From: SBAX01 sp964646605
Lineage (GTDB): Bacteria > Planctomycetota > Phycisphaerae > UBA1845
Assembly (NCBI GenBank): GCA_964646605.1
Contig: CAZYEX010000070.1
Span: forward strand, 1-62,417
DNA: 62,417 nt
Reading direction: 5' to 3'
The position numbers were made by a program, and so were the translations under genes. Shown here one piece after another: positions 1-7,539 of the stretch; position 1 is the first letter of the stretch, and each line of letters starts with the position of its first letter. Below the pieces are notes generated by a model that did no database searches, had not been told where the DNA came from, and was given only the letters and a program-made list of their open reading frames with translations.

Positions 1-16
1 GGGGGGGGGGGGGGGG
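1..16. other. Homopolymer G run at the left edge
   Basis: The window opens with 16 consecutive G, after which normal coding-like sequence begins. A run like this at the very end of a sequence is typical of a read or assembly artefact (dark-cycle poly-G in two-colour sequencing). It adds only glycines to the open frame that follows, so the true sequence probably starts near base 17. Confidence 0.6.
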
Positions 17-78
17 CGGAAGCCCGTGGGGGCTCAGCGGATCGTATCCGGCGACAACTGATCCGCACGTTTGAGTTT

Positions 79-519
79 ATGCCCGGCGCCGAGGTGCTGC
101 GCCTTGCGGACGAAGCGGAGCGGGGCTGGGTTGCGACCGATCCGGCGCTTCAGAAGGCGGAGGCGCTTCTGCGAAAGCTGTCGTTGGCGGACGTAGAGGC
201 CACGATCCCGGTTCTACAGAAACACGCGCTGCCCGAAGGGGCCGGCCACGGCGAGACCCACCCGTCGGTTCCATTCAGCGCGTTCGCCGAGCACTTGGAC
301 ACGCTGCTTTGCATGATTCAGGCCAATTGGGCTGACGTGACGGAGCCCGACTGCGGAAGGTTGGGCGTGGGCATTTACAACGCCGGAACGGACGAAGAGC
401 GGGCCGAGGCGCTGCTGGCCCTCATGCCGATCGCCACGCGGGCGTTCCAGCGATGGGACAAGGAAAACGAATCGCGCCTTGCGAAGGATCGCGCAGCGGT
501 GAAGGGCAAAAAGCTATGA
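79..519 (+). CDS. Hypothetical protein, probably 5'-truncated
   Basis: I do not recognise this protein (146 aa from the first ATG). The frame stays open to the left edge, and the codons before the ATG (RIRRQLIRTFEF) look coding, so the gene may begin outside the window. It is an acidic, largely helical soluble protein with no signal peptide or membrane segment, ending in a basic lysine-rich tail. Its stop overlaps the start of the XRE regulator (ATGA at 516-519), so the two are translationally coupled and belong to the Mu-like element. It could be an accessory early gene of that element, but nothing in the sequence shows its function. Confidence 0.6.
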   Translation: MPGAEVLRLADEAERGWVATDPALQKAEALLRKLSLADVEATIPVLQKHALPEGAGHGETHPSVPFSAFAEHLDTLLCMIQANWADVTEPDCGRLGVGIYNAGTDEERAEALLALMPIATRAFQRWDKENESRLAKDRAAVKGKKL

Positions 520-782
520 TCCACGAATCGGTCAAACGACGTGACGTGGCCGACGCGAAGGCAATCGGGCGGCGCATCCGCGCGACGCGGAAGTCTCGGG
601 GTTGGCGGATCCGCGATCTGGCCGAGGCGGTGGGGATGAAAGAGTCAACGGTCGCGTGCTGGGAGTGCGGGGCTCGGGTTCCGCACACGTGGACCATGCT
701 GATTCGACTGTGCCACGCTCTGCGCCGCTCTGCGGACCATCTGGTCGTGGGGCGGGGACGGAACGCGCGGCACTGGGAATAG
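516..782 (+). CDS. XRE-family helix-turn-helix regulator
   Basis: An 88-aa protein dominated by a lambda-repressor-type HTH (about residues 16-72): the IGRRIRATRKSRGWRIRDLA segment gives helices 1-2, GMKESTVACWE the recognition helix, and a final leucine-rich helix reads LIRLCHALRRSADHLV. The motif and length fit a Cro/C1-type repressor. The start was chosen because ATG overlaps the upstream stop (ATGA). In this position it would be expected to control the Mu-like element, by analogy with Mu c/Ner, but the target is not visible. The track-length alternative start lies inside the previous gene and is unlikely. Confidence 0.8.
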   Translation: MIHESVKRRDVADAKAIGRRIRATRKSRGWRIRDLAEAVGMKESTVACWECGARVPHTWTMLIRLCHALRRSADHLVVGRGRNARHWE

Positions 783-1033
783 GCTTTATCTCCAACGGAG
801 GGGCGGCGGTTTCGCGCTACGGGTTCGACCCGCCGCCCTGTCCGTGGGGATTGAATGGGCGACTCCTTTCTCTGGTTGTGGTCGCGCGGGTCGAGGCAAC
901 CCGCGCGGCCGGGCCGGTGAGGAGCGGACAGGGTTTGGTTTCTTTCTCAACGGCGGCCAGCGGCGGGTCCGGGTTTCGGTTCCTTGCCCGAGACCCGCCC
1001 GGTCGCCGGAGAAACGGCAACGGAGCAAGTACG

Positions 1034-2131
1034 ATGACAGGGCGGATGCATGACCAGGCGGTTGCGTGCGAGGCGTTCAGCGGACAGGACGCAGGCGACG
1101 GGCTGAGGACGGTGAAGCTGTGCGGCTGGGGAACGGTGGAGAGCACACACGGTACGTTCGTCGTCGATGAGGCGGCGGCGGAAGCGACCATCGCCGCGTT
1201 CGACGGACACGCTGTGGCAGTGCCGATCGACGTGGAGCATGAGTCCCTTGCGGGGCGTGGCCCGCAAACCGGGAGCCGCGGAGCGGTGGGGTGGATTGAG
1301 AAGGTTTTTGCAGAGACTCGTCGCGGGCTGTTTGCGATGGTGCGGTGGAGCGACAAGGGCAAGGCACTGATCCGCTCGGATGCGTTCCGGTATCTGTCTC
1401 CGGTCTTCGTGATCCGCAAGGATGACCGCCGCGTGGTGGGGATTCACAGTGCGGCGGTGACCACGAAACCGGCGCTGGTCAGGGCGGAACTGCTGGCCGC
1501 GTCGCAGAACGCGGGAACGGAGACGACGGCAATGGCGCAAGAAACAGGGATGGACGTGCTGACCGAACTGGCCGAGCTGCTCAAGATCGAAACGAAGGGG
1601 AACCCCGCGAGCATCCTGGCCGCGATCCGGGACAAGATCAAGGGCATGATGTCCGGGGAGGCGGAGGCGATCGCGGCGAGCGTGCGGACGGCGCTGGGCT
1701 TGCCCAGCGAAGCGAACCAGGATGCCGTCGTGCTGGCACTGTCGGTGCGAGCGACGGGCGCGACGGACCGGGAACTGGCGGCGATGAAGCAAGGGGAGCG
1801 GGAACGGACGGCGCATGAGCTTGTGGAGAGGGTGGGCCGTGGGAAGCTCAATCCGAATGACAAGCCCGCCGTCGAGGCGGCGCATCGGTTGGCGCTGAGC
1901 GACCCGGCTTTGTTGGAAGCGCTCTTCAAGAACGTCGCCGTGCAATGCCCCGAGGGGCGGACGAACCCGCCGAGCGGTCGGCAGATGACCATCGGCAGAG
2001 CGGAGCGCGAGTACCGCGGGAACGTGGGTCACCAAAAGGCGACGACGGTGAAGGCTTTCGTTTCGCAGGCGCTGCGCGACCAGGGACTTGTGGCGCTGAC
2101 GGAAGACGAGGCCGCGACGCTGAGCGTCTAG
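1034..2131 (+). CDS. Mu protein-I-like prophage protease/scaffold
   Basis: A 365-aa protein whose N-terminal 150 residues match the Mu-like prophage I protein family (head-maturation protease with scaffold tail): IDVEHESL at about 65-72, AVGWIEKV at 84-91, RRGLFAMVRWSDKGK at about 96-110 and FRYLSPVFVIR at 118-128 follow the family order 'D-x-H ... A-x-GWI ... GL ... RYLSPVF'. The C-terminal half is charged and helical, as expected for an internal scaffold. In Mu the product cleaves the scaffold during capsid assembly. The start at 1034 has GGAG 8 nt upstream; longer frames overlap the regulator gene. Oddly, no major capsid gene follows; the next gene is tape-measure-like. Confidence 0.75.
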   Translation: MTGRMHDQAVACEAFSGQDAGDGLRTVKLCGWGTVESTHGTFVVDEAAAEATIAAFDGHAVAVPIDVEHESLAGRGPQTGSRGAVGWIEKVFAETRRGLFAMVRWSDKGKALIRSDAFRYLSPVFVIRKDDRRVVGIHSAAVTTKPALVRAELLAASQNAGTETTAMAQETGMDVLTELAELLKIETKGNPASILAAIRDKIKGMMSGEAEAIAASVRTALGLPSEANQDAVVLALSVRATGATDRELAAMKQGERERTAHELVERVGRGKLNPNDKPAVEAAHRLALSDPALLEALFKNVAVQCPEGRTNPPSGRQMTIGRAEREYRGNVGHQKATTVKAFVSQALRDQGLVALTEDEAATLSV

Positions 2132-2137
2132 AGACGG

Positions 2138-3577
2138 ATGGAAACAAAACTCACGTTAGTCGCCGAGGCGACCGGGACACAGAAGGCCGCTTCGGAGTTG
2201 CAGAAGGTCGCCGACGCGCAAGGCGCGGTCTCCGCTTCGGTGGACGCCACGGCGAAGATGGCCGAGGCGGCACAGCCCGCGCTGCAAGGGTTGGCCGACG
2301 CGGAAAAGCGCCTCGCCGAACTGCGCGCGTCCTTTAAGACTGCGCAGGAGTCGGGGACGGTCGGCGAGGTCCTGCAATTCAGCGACGCGATTGAGAAGCA
2401 GCAGGTCCTGGTCGATCGCCTGTCGGGGGCAAAGGGGCGCCTGACGGCGAGCGAACGGGACTGGATGGGAACGCTGCGCCAAATCAGCCCCGCGCTGGGC
2501 GGATTCATCGACGACACGATCAAGGCCGCGAAGGTATCGAAGGAACTCGGGGATCAAAAGAAGTTGCTCTCGTCGGTGGGGTCACTGGCGATCCCGGTCT
2601 TCATTGCGATCGCCGGGGCCGTGCGTGCGATGGCGCAAGAGTTCATCGAGGCAACGAAGGCAATCCGGGAGCAAGCCAAGGCGCTGGACGAACTCAAGTC
2701 GAAGGAACGCGAGCAACAGCAAGGCATCGAGGACATCCGGGCAGGGTCGAAGCTCCCGGTCTTCACCGCGGAAGAATCGCAGGCGGCGCTGCAAGCCTTC
2801 CAGAAACTGCAAGAACGATTCCCCTTCATCGACAAGGCGGCGGGACAGAGAGCGGTCGCCTTCACCGGCGGGGAAGCGGGGTTGCCCGGCGGCGGAGCGT
2901 TCGGACTCGAAGAGATCGCGCGGCTTGCTCGGCTCATACAGACCAACGCTCCGACCCTCAAGCTGGATGAAGCGATGCCGACGGCGGCGGTGGAACGTGA
3001 GATCAAGCGGGAACTTGCCAGGAACCGGGAACGGCTCGACCAGGAATTCTCCAGAGAGGACGAACAGCAGCGGGAACGGCGGTCGCGGGCTGTCAACGAA
3101 GTGGCACAGGAGGGCGGTTCGACTCTCAACCTGAAAGAACGACTCGCGCGGCGGGCGCCCGCAGGCATGGACATCGGCCATCTCAGCGAGCTGGTGCAGA
3201 AACTTCAGGACGTCAAGGGACTGGAAGAATTCTCGCGGCTGTTGGAGATGGCCATTTCAGGAGAGTCGCCGTCGCTGCACGTTCTTCGTCGGCTGTCTCA
3301 AGGGGCCGGTCTTTTGGGGATCGACGCGGGGGCGATCGACCCGCGCTTGACGGCGACCGAGGCAGAGCTAGCTGTCATCCGCGGAGTCTTCGCGGAACTC
3401 GTCGCTGAGATGCGCAGGAACACGGAGGCGGTCCTTCAGGCCACTGAAATGGCGGATCGCACGCCGAGGAGCGTTACTTACAACCAGCAAAACGCGAAGC
3501 ACTTCGGACCGGATGCGGCCAGCATGCAAGCCCGCACACGGAACGGCGAGAGCCTCAGGAATCACATTGAGCGGTGA
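2138..3577 (+). CDS. Tape-measure-like coiled-coil phage protein
   Basis: A 479-aa protein with long Glu/Gln/Arg-rich helices predicted to form coiled coils (about residues 10-110, 165-200 and 280-330) and one hydrophobic segment near 145-165 (SLAIPVFIAIAGAVRAMA). Coiled coil plus a single internal membrane-like segment is characteristic of small phage tail tape-measure proteins, and the C-terminal 'TRNGESLRNHIER' end is phage-like. It starts 7 nt after the protease stop and its own stop overlaps the transposase start (GTGA). Assignment rests on architecture and phage context, not on a specific motif. A scaffold or other structural role is possible. Confidence 0.5.
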   Translation: METKLTLVAEATGTQKAASELQKVADAQGAVSASVDATAKMAEAAQPALQGLADAEKRLAELRASFKTAQESGTVGEVLQFSDAIEKQQVLVDRLSGAKGRLTASERDWMGTLRQISPALGGFIDDTIKAAKVSKELGDQKKLLSSVGSLAIPVFIAIAGAVRAMAQEFIEATKAIREQAKALDELKSKEREQQQGIEDIRAGSKLPVFTAEESQAALQAFQKLQERFPFIDKAAGQRAVAFTGGEAGLPGGGAFGLEEIARLARLIQTNAPTLKLDEAMPTAAVEREIKRELARNRERLDQEFSREDEQQRERRSRAVNEVAQEGGSTLNLKERLARRAPAGMDIGHLSELVQKLQDVKGLEEFSRLLEMAISGESPSLHVLRRLSQGAGLLGIDAGAIDPRLTATEAELAVIRGVFAELVAEMRRNTEAVLQATEMADRTPRSVTYNQQNAKHFGPDAASMQARTRNGESLRNHIER

Positions 3578-5748
3578 CTAGGATGCCGATTGCGGTGCGC
3601 CAATCTGTTCAGGGACCGGCCGACGACTGGTTGACGGTCGAGGCGGCGGCGGCGCTGACCGGCGACACCGAGCGAACGTGGCAGCGGCGGGCGCGATGGG
3701 AAGCCAAGCAAGCGCGGGTGCAGTCGCGGGCGTCGTTGGCGGTGAAACGCCCACCGGAGGGCGGGGGGAATCCGGTCTGGCACGTTCACCGGTCGTTCGA
3801 CGTGGGGCTGACGCGCTTCCCCACGCACGCCACGCGCGACGATCGACAACGGCCGGCGCTGCTGACGAAGTATCCGCAAGGCAAGGTCGAACTCGCCTAC
3901 CGCAAGGCGTACTGGCTGAGCGAATGGCGCGGACGGTGCCGCGTGGAACGCGGAACCGAGGCCGCGATCGCGGAGCAAATCATCGCCGACGCGAAGCGGA
4001 CCGAAGGCGACGACTTCCCGATATCGCTTCGGGCCTTGCAGCTGTGGCGACGGGCGCATGACACGATCGGCGGCGACGGTTCGATCCGCGGGGTCGAAGG
4101 GTTGATCGACCGGAGGGGCAACGAACCCAAGGGCGGCGGGGCGCACGAGGCCCGGTCGCAAGAGGCGATCGACTACTTCTACGGCCTGTACCACGCCCGG
4201 CAACCGTTCACCGTCAAACAGTGCCACAAGGCGACGCTGGCCAAAGCGGTCGAATCCCGCTGGACGTGGCCGGTGAGTTACGCGGCGACGGTCAAGTGGC
4301 TGCGGGCGCACGAACAACTCGACGAAACCTGCGCCCGCCGCGAGGGACCGACGGTCTACTCCAAGAGGTTCATGCCGCACATCGAAATCGACTACACCGT
4401 GTTGCAGCCGGGCGAGCACTTTGTCATCGACCACACCAAGGGCGACTTCTGGGTTCGGGAGGGCGCCGTTCAATTCCGGCCCTGGCTGACGGCACTCATC
4501 GACGCGCGGAGTCGGCTCCTGGTGGGCTGGAACCTGGGGCGGACGCCGCAACAGGACGCGATCGTGGCTGCGCTGCGCATGGCGTTTCGGGACCTGGCGA
4601 TCCCCGAACGCCTGCACATGGACAACGGGAAAGACTTCCTGTCGTCGTTGCTGACCGGGTATACGAAGCGGGAAGTCAACCGCCTGCGGAAACAACTCGG
4701 ATCGGACTGGAAAGACAAGGTCGCCCACCAACAGGGGGTTCACTGGCAGGGGATTCTTGGGGAGCTTGGCGTCGAGATCGTCACCGCGATCCGCTACTCG
4801 CCGTGGTCCAAGGGGCTGATCGAACGATGGTACGGGACGTTCCAGGACCAATGCTCGAAAACCTTTGCGACCTACTGCGGTCACGACGCGGCGAGCAAGC
4901 CGGAGTGCCTTGACGAAATCCGCTACGGCGGCGGCGACGTGCCCACGCTGGACGAAGCGCGGACCGCGGTCGGCGAGTGGATCGAACTCTACAACCACAC
5001 CGCGCACAGCGGACAGGGGATGGACCAAGAGACGCCGATCGCGGTGTGGAACCGAGCGGAGAGCCTGCGGCGGGCGAGCGACGAGGCCCTGGTCATGCTG
5101 ATGCAGGGGCGGGGCGTGTACCGGGTGGGCAAGAACGGGGTCGCGTTCAAGGTCGGATCGCAAGTGCTGACCTACGGCGGGGCCAGCGTGGCCCTCCGCC
5201 GGTTCGTGGGACGTGACGTGTGGGTGTCACTGGACCCCGAGGATTGCAGCTTCTCCTACGCCTTCACCGCGGACCGCCGGGGCCGTCGCCTAATCGGACG
5301 ACTGGAATGCAACCAACGCCTACTGGCCAACACGCCCGTGGAACAACTCCGCGAGGCGATCCGCACCATGCGCGGGCGGCGAAAGATCATGGCCGAGGCG
5401 CGACGCGAGCAACCGGCCATGATCCGAAACGCGGCTCAGGAAGTGCGGGCGATGCAGGCCGAAGAGCGGGGCCGGGCGCTTCGGGCGACGGGGACCGACG
5501 ATCATCGGCCCAACGTACGCCCCGTCCGAACGGGCTTTGAAGGGGCGTCGATGCCGGTTCGCGGGGGCGGCGACGGGGGGTCCGTGGGTCTGCCCGAGGG
5601 GGACGACTTGAGGCTATTGTTTGCGGACGATGATCCGCCGGGTGAAGACGACGACGCAGGATGCGCCGGGCTTGACGACTTGCTGTCTGACCGCACGGAC
5701 GCGGAGGGGCAGGAGGATACGTTGGACGCATTCGATGACCGAGAGTGA
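3574..5748 (+). CDS. Mu-type DDE transposase (MuA-like)
   Basis: A 724-aa transposase of the Mu/Tn7-TnsB/TniA group. An N-terminal HTH-like DNA-binding region (about 18-60) and a further HTH (about 140-250) precede an RNase-H-fold integrase core with the catalytic triad: D286 in VIDHTKGDFWV, D350 in LHMDNGKDF and E417 in SPWSKGLIERWYGTF. A Mu-transposase C-terminal beta-barrel follows (about 500-590), then an acidic, disordered tail that could contact the ATPase partner. It starts at GTG overlapping the previous stop; ATG at 3583 is an alternative. It overlaps the ATPase gene by 14 nt. It catalyses strand transfer at the element ends. All catalytic residues are present, so the protein appears intact. 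Confidence 0.88.
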   Translation: MTRMPIAVRQSVQGPADDWLTVEAAAALTGDTERTWQRRARWEAKQARVQSRASLAVKRPPEGGGNPVWHVHRSFDVGLTRFPTHATRDDRQRPALLTKYPQGKVELAYRKAYWLSEWRGRCRVERGTEAAIAEQIIADAKRTEGDDFPISLRALQLWRRAHDTIGGDGSIRGVEGLIDRRGNEPKGGGAHEARSQEAIDYFYGLYHARQPFTVKQCHKATLAKAVESRWTWPVSYAATVKWLRAHEQLDETCARREGPTVYSKRFMPHIEIDYTVLQPGEHFVIDHTKGDFWVREGAVQFRPWLTALIDARSRLLVGWNLGRTPQQDAIVAALRMAFRDLAIPERLHMDNGKDFLSSLLTGYTKREVNRLRKQLGSDWKDKVAHQQGVHWQGILGELGVEIVTAIRYSPWSKGLIERWYGTFQDQCSKTFATYCGHDAASKPECLDEIRYGGGDVPTLDEARTAVGEWIELYNHTAHSGQGMDQETPIAVWNRAESLRRASDEALVMLMQGRGVYRVGKNGVAFKVGSQVLTYGGASVALRRFVGRDVWVSLDPEDCSFSYAFTADRRGRRLIGRLECNQRLLANTPVEQLREAIRTMRGRRKIMAEARREQPAMIRNAAQEVRAMQAEERGRALRATGTDDHRPNVRPVRTGFEGASMPVRGGGDGGSVGLPEGDDLRLLFADDDPPGEDDDAGCAGLDDLLSDRTDAEGQEDTLDAFDDRE

Positions 5749-6886
5749 CAGTCACGACCTCAGTACGTTCTTGAGCGAGCGGGATCGGATTCTTATGGCG
5801 GCATGGACGCTGCCCAACGATGGTGTGCTGAGCGACGCCCAGCGTCGTCAAGCGCTGGAGAACTTCAACGCCTACCGCCTGAGGAATGATATCGGCGTGG
5901 GCGATGTCGCGCGGCAAGTTGACGCCCCGCGCGAATCCACGATTCGTGAACTGCTCAAGGGAGTCTACCGAGAGAACGCCGACGAACACGTCCGCACGCT
6001 GAACAACTGGGTCGAGCAACACGCGCGGCAACACGCCGTCAAGCTCAAGGGGAAGTTCGTCGAGACGCGGGTCGCCCTGGACATCCTGCGCGTGGCCCGT
6101 TTGGTCCGCGAGAATCAGACGATGGGGATGGTGGTCGGACCCGCGGGAATCGGTAAGACGCGGTGTGCCCAAGCGCTGAACGAGACCTACGTCGGATCGG
6201 TGCTCGTGACCGTGCGATTTGGAGCGTACAACCCCCGGGGCTTCACTTCGGTTCTCGCCGAGCAACTCGGGGTTCGCGGCATGGGGGCTTTGAAATCGCA
6301 GTTCACCTACCGATCGCAGCTCGAGCGCGTCATCGCACGGTTGGATGGAAGCGGGCGACTGGTCATCATCGACGAGGCCCACAAGCTGCACAACGACGCT
6401 TTGGAATTGGTCCGTGAAATCCACGACGCGACGGGTTGCCCGGTCTTCATGCTGGCGACGAAAGACTTGCAGGACCGGATCAAACGCACTGCGGACCCGG
6501 ACCACGGGCAGTTGTTCTCGCGGGTCGATGTCATGTGGCCGCTGACCAAGGGACACGACGTGGGCGCAGGGGGGCGGCCGCTTTTTACCATCGAGGAAGT
6601 CCGCAAGCTCTACGAACAGACGCCCATCCGGTTGTCGCCGGATGCGGCGCGGTATCTACAGGACGTGGCCAACGAACTCGGCGCCGGGTCGCTGCGACGA
6701 TGCCGAGTGCTGTTGGTCAACGCCGCGCGGCGGGCGCGGAAGCGGACGGGGATAGACGCGGAATCGACGGTCACCGTGACGGCCGACGACTTGGCGTACG
6801 CCGACGAACGACTGCGGCCCGACGCGGGCGAGTTGGAGGTTGTGAAACAGCGCCGCTCGCGTTCGGCGATGGTGCAAACGGCATGA
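5735..6886 (+). CDS. MuB-like AAA+ transposition ATPase
   Basis: A 383-aa ATPase. Residues about 35-95 form a lambda-repressor-like HTH (VGDVARQVDAPRESTIREL), as in the MuB N-terminus. The AAA+ domain has Walker A GPAGIGKT (135-142) and Walker B LVIIDEAH (208-215), followed by the sensor region FMLATKD and a C-terminal helical lid. MuB-type proteins bind target DNA as ATP filaments, deliver it to MuA and give target immunity. The start at 5735 lies inside the 3' end of the transposase gene, so expression is coupled. The order transposase-ATPase matches Mu A-B. What is unusual is that the pair is downstream of structural genes. Confidence 0.87.
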   Translation: MTESDSHDLSTFLSERDRILMAAWTLPNDGVLSDAQRRQALENFNAYRLRNDIGVGDVARQVDAPRESTIRELLKGVYRENADEHVRTLNNWVEQHARQHAVKLKGKFVETRVALDILRVARLVRENQTMGMVVGPAGIGKTRCAQALNETYVGSVLVTVRFGAYNPRGFTSVLAEQLGVRGMGALKSQFTYRSQLERVIARLDGSGRLVIIDEAHKLHNDALELVREIHDATGCPVFMLATKDLQDRIKRTADPDHGQLFSRVDVMWPLTKGHDVGAGGRPLFTIEEVRKLYEQTPIRLSPDAARYLQDVANELGAGSLRRCRVLLVNAARRARKRTGIDAESTVTVTADDLAYADERLRPDAGELEVVKQRRSRSAMVQTA

Positions 6887-6893
6887 ATTGAAC

Positions 6894-6906
6894 CCCGTTC
6901 AACGGG
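6894..6906. repeat. Perfect inverted repeat just after the MuB-like gene
   Basis: CCCGTT-C-AACGGG forms a perfect 6-bp-arm palindrome 8 nt after the ATPase stop codon. It could be a short terminator stem or a protein-binding site at the element end. No T-tract follows. Confidence 0.4.
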
Positions 6907-6950
6907 CCTGCGAACGCCCCGCGAACGACCGCTGTTACGTTTACCAAGCG

Positions 6951-7000
6951 ACGCCCCATGCTTCCCGGCTTACCACGCGGCCGGGATGAACGTGGGGCGT
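6951..7000 (+). terminator. Long interrupted hairpin downstream of the MuB-like gene
   Basis: The outer arms ACGCCCCA (6951-6958) and TGGGGCGT (6993-7000) pair perfectly. Inside them TCCCGGC (6963-6969) pairs with GCCGGGA (6980-6986). The structure is followed by a weak T-rich stretch (TTGTGCTATA). It is a plausible terminator for the mobile-element operon, insulating the GntR operon beyond it. Confidence 0.45.
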
Positions 7001-7015
7001 TTGTGCTATACCCCT

Positions 7016-7054
7016 TGCGCAATCTTGGTCAACTCGCGCAAGATAGCGGTCAAC
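7016..7054. repeat. Paired GCGCAA-GGTCAAC direct repeats (possible transposase end sites)
   Basis: Two imperfect direct repeats of about 19-20 bp, each with a GCGCAA block and a GGTCAAC block, occupy 7016-7033 and 7035-7054. An inverted GGGTTGACC (7084-7092) carries the same GGTCAAC core. Ordered subterminal repeats like these are a feature of Mu/Tn7-type transposon ends, so they may be transposase-binding sites. This is inference from position and pattern only. Confidence 0.35.
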
Positions 7055-7086
7055 CTTAGACTCGGCTTGCCTTGGGGGGAGTTGGG

Positions 7087-7115
7087 TTGACCGGGCCGGG
7101 GTCGGGGCGTATAGT
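7087..7115 (+). promoter_or_regulatory. Sigma-70-type promoter of the GntR-ABC operon
   Basis: TTGACC (7087-7092) and TATAGT (7110-7115) are separated by exactly 17 bp. The GntR start codon lies 35 nt beyond the -10. The -10 overlaps the palindromic operator at 7112-7137, which fits autorepression. Confidence 0.8.
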
Positions 7116-7137
7116 GTATTAGTGTAGTAATACACTA
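7112..7137. promoter_or_regulatory. GntR (YtrA-type) operator palindrome
   Basis: A perfect inverted repeat with 10-bp arms, TAGTGTATTA and TAATACACTA, separated by GTGTAG. It overlaps the -10 and the start of the leader. AGTGTA/TACACT half-sites are typical of YtrA-subfamily GntR operators, so binding by the adjacent regulator should block its own operon. Confidence 0.8.
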
Positions 7138-7149
7138 GGCGGAGGCGGT

Positions 7150-7539
7150 ATGAGGGTTGATCCGGGGAGTCATCAGCCGATTTTCGTGCAGATCGCGGAT
7201 GGGGTTCGCGGCGCCGTGGCGCGGGGGGTGTACCGGCCTGGGGAGGCGTTGCCGTCGGTGCGGGCGCTGGCGCTTGATTTGGGGGTGAATCCCAACACGG
7301 TGCAACGGGCGTACGAGGAGCTGGAGCGCGAGGGGCTGGTGGAGTCGCGGCGGGGGATGGGGATGTTCGTCTCCGCGAAGGGGCTGGATTCGGCGCGGGC
7401 GGGGTCGGCGGCGGCGGTGATCGCGGGGTTGTCGGATACGCTGGGACTGGCCAAGGCCGCGGCGATGCCGGCGGATGGCATTCTCAAGTTGTTTCGCCGA
7501 GTTCTGGACAAGGTCTACGCCAAGGAGGGACGGCGATGA
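7150..7539 (+). CDS. GntR-family regulator, YtrA subfamily
   Basis: A 129-aa regulator with an N-terminal winged-helix GntR domain: QIADGVRGAVARGVYRPGEA, then PSVRALALDLGVNPNTVQRA (recognition helix) and YEELEREGLVESRRGMGMFV (wing). The tail after residue 75 is short and helical, as in the YtrA subfamily, which has no large ligand domain and usually sits in front of ABC transporter genes. The start has GGAGG at 7141-7145. The gene overlaps the ABC ATPase (ATGA), and a palindromic operator covers its promoter. The inducer cannot be deduced. A fossil copy of part of this gene lies at 20541-20609. Confidence 0.92.
   Translation: MRVDPGSHQPIFVQIADGVRGAVARGVYRPGEALPSVRALALDLGVNPNTVQRAYEELEREGLVESRRGMGMFVSAKGLDSARAGSAAAVIAGLSDTLGLAKAAAMPADGILKLFRRVLDKVYAKEGRR

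Larger units (their letters stand above)
1..7100 (+). mobile_element. Mu-like transposable element, right-hand part
   Basis: Five or six co-directional genes, several overlapping at ATGA or GTGA junctions, combine an XRE repressor-type protein, a Mu protein-I-like head protease, a tape-measure-like protein, a MuA-like DDE transposase and a MuB-like AAA+ ATPase. No capsid, portal, terminase or tail-sheath gene lies between the protease and the tape-measure-like gene, and the transposase/ATPase pair sits at the 3' end of the cluster rather than the 5' end as in phage Mu. The left limit is outside the window. The right limit is not defined but must lie between the MuB stop at 6886 and the GntR promoter near 7087. 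Confidence 0.6.

Noticed and set aside
602..1033. N-terminal extension of the Mu-I-like protease
   Set aside because: It overlaps the XRE gene in another frame and encodes Arg/Gly-rich sequence without the family start. ATG 1034 has its own ribosome-binding site.
3562..5163. Long open frame on the minus strand opposite the transposase
   Set aside because: It mirrors the real transposase gene in a high-GC sequence, has Arg/Pro-rich, low-information translation and no ribosome-binding site.
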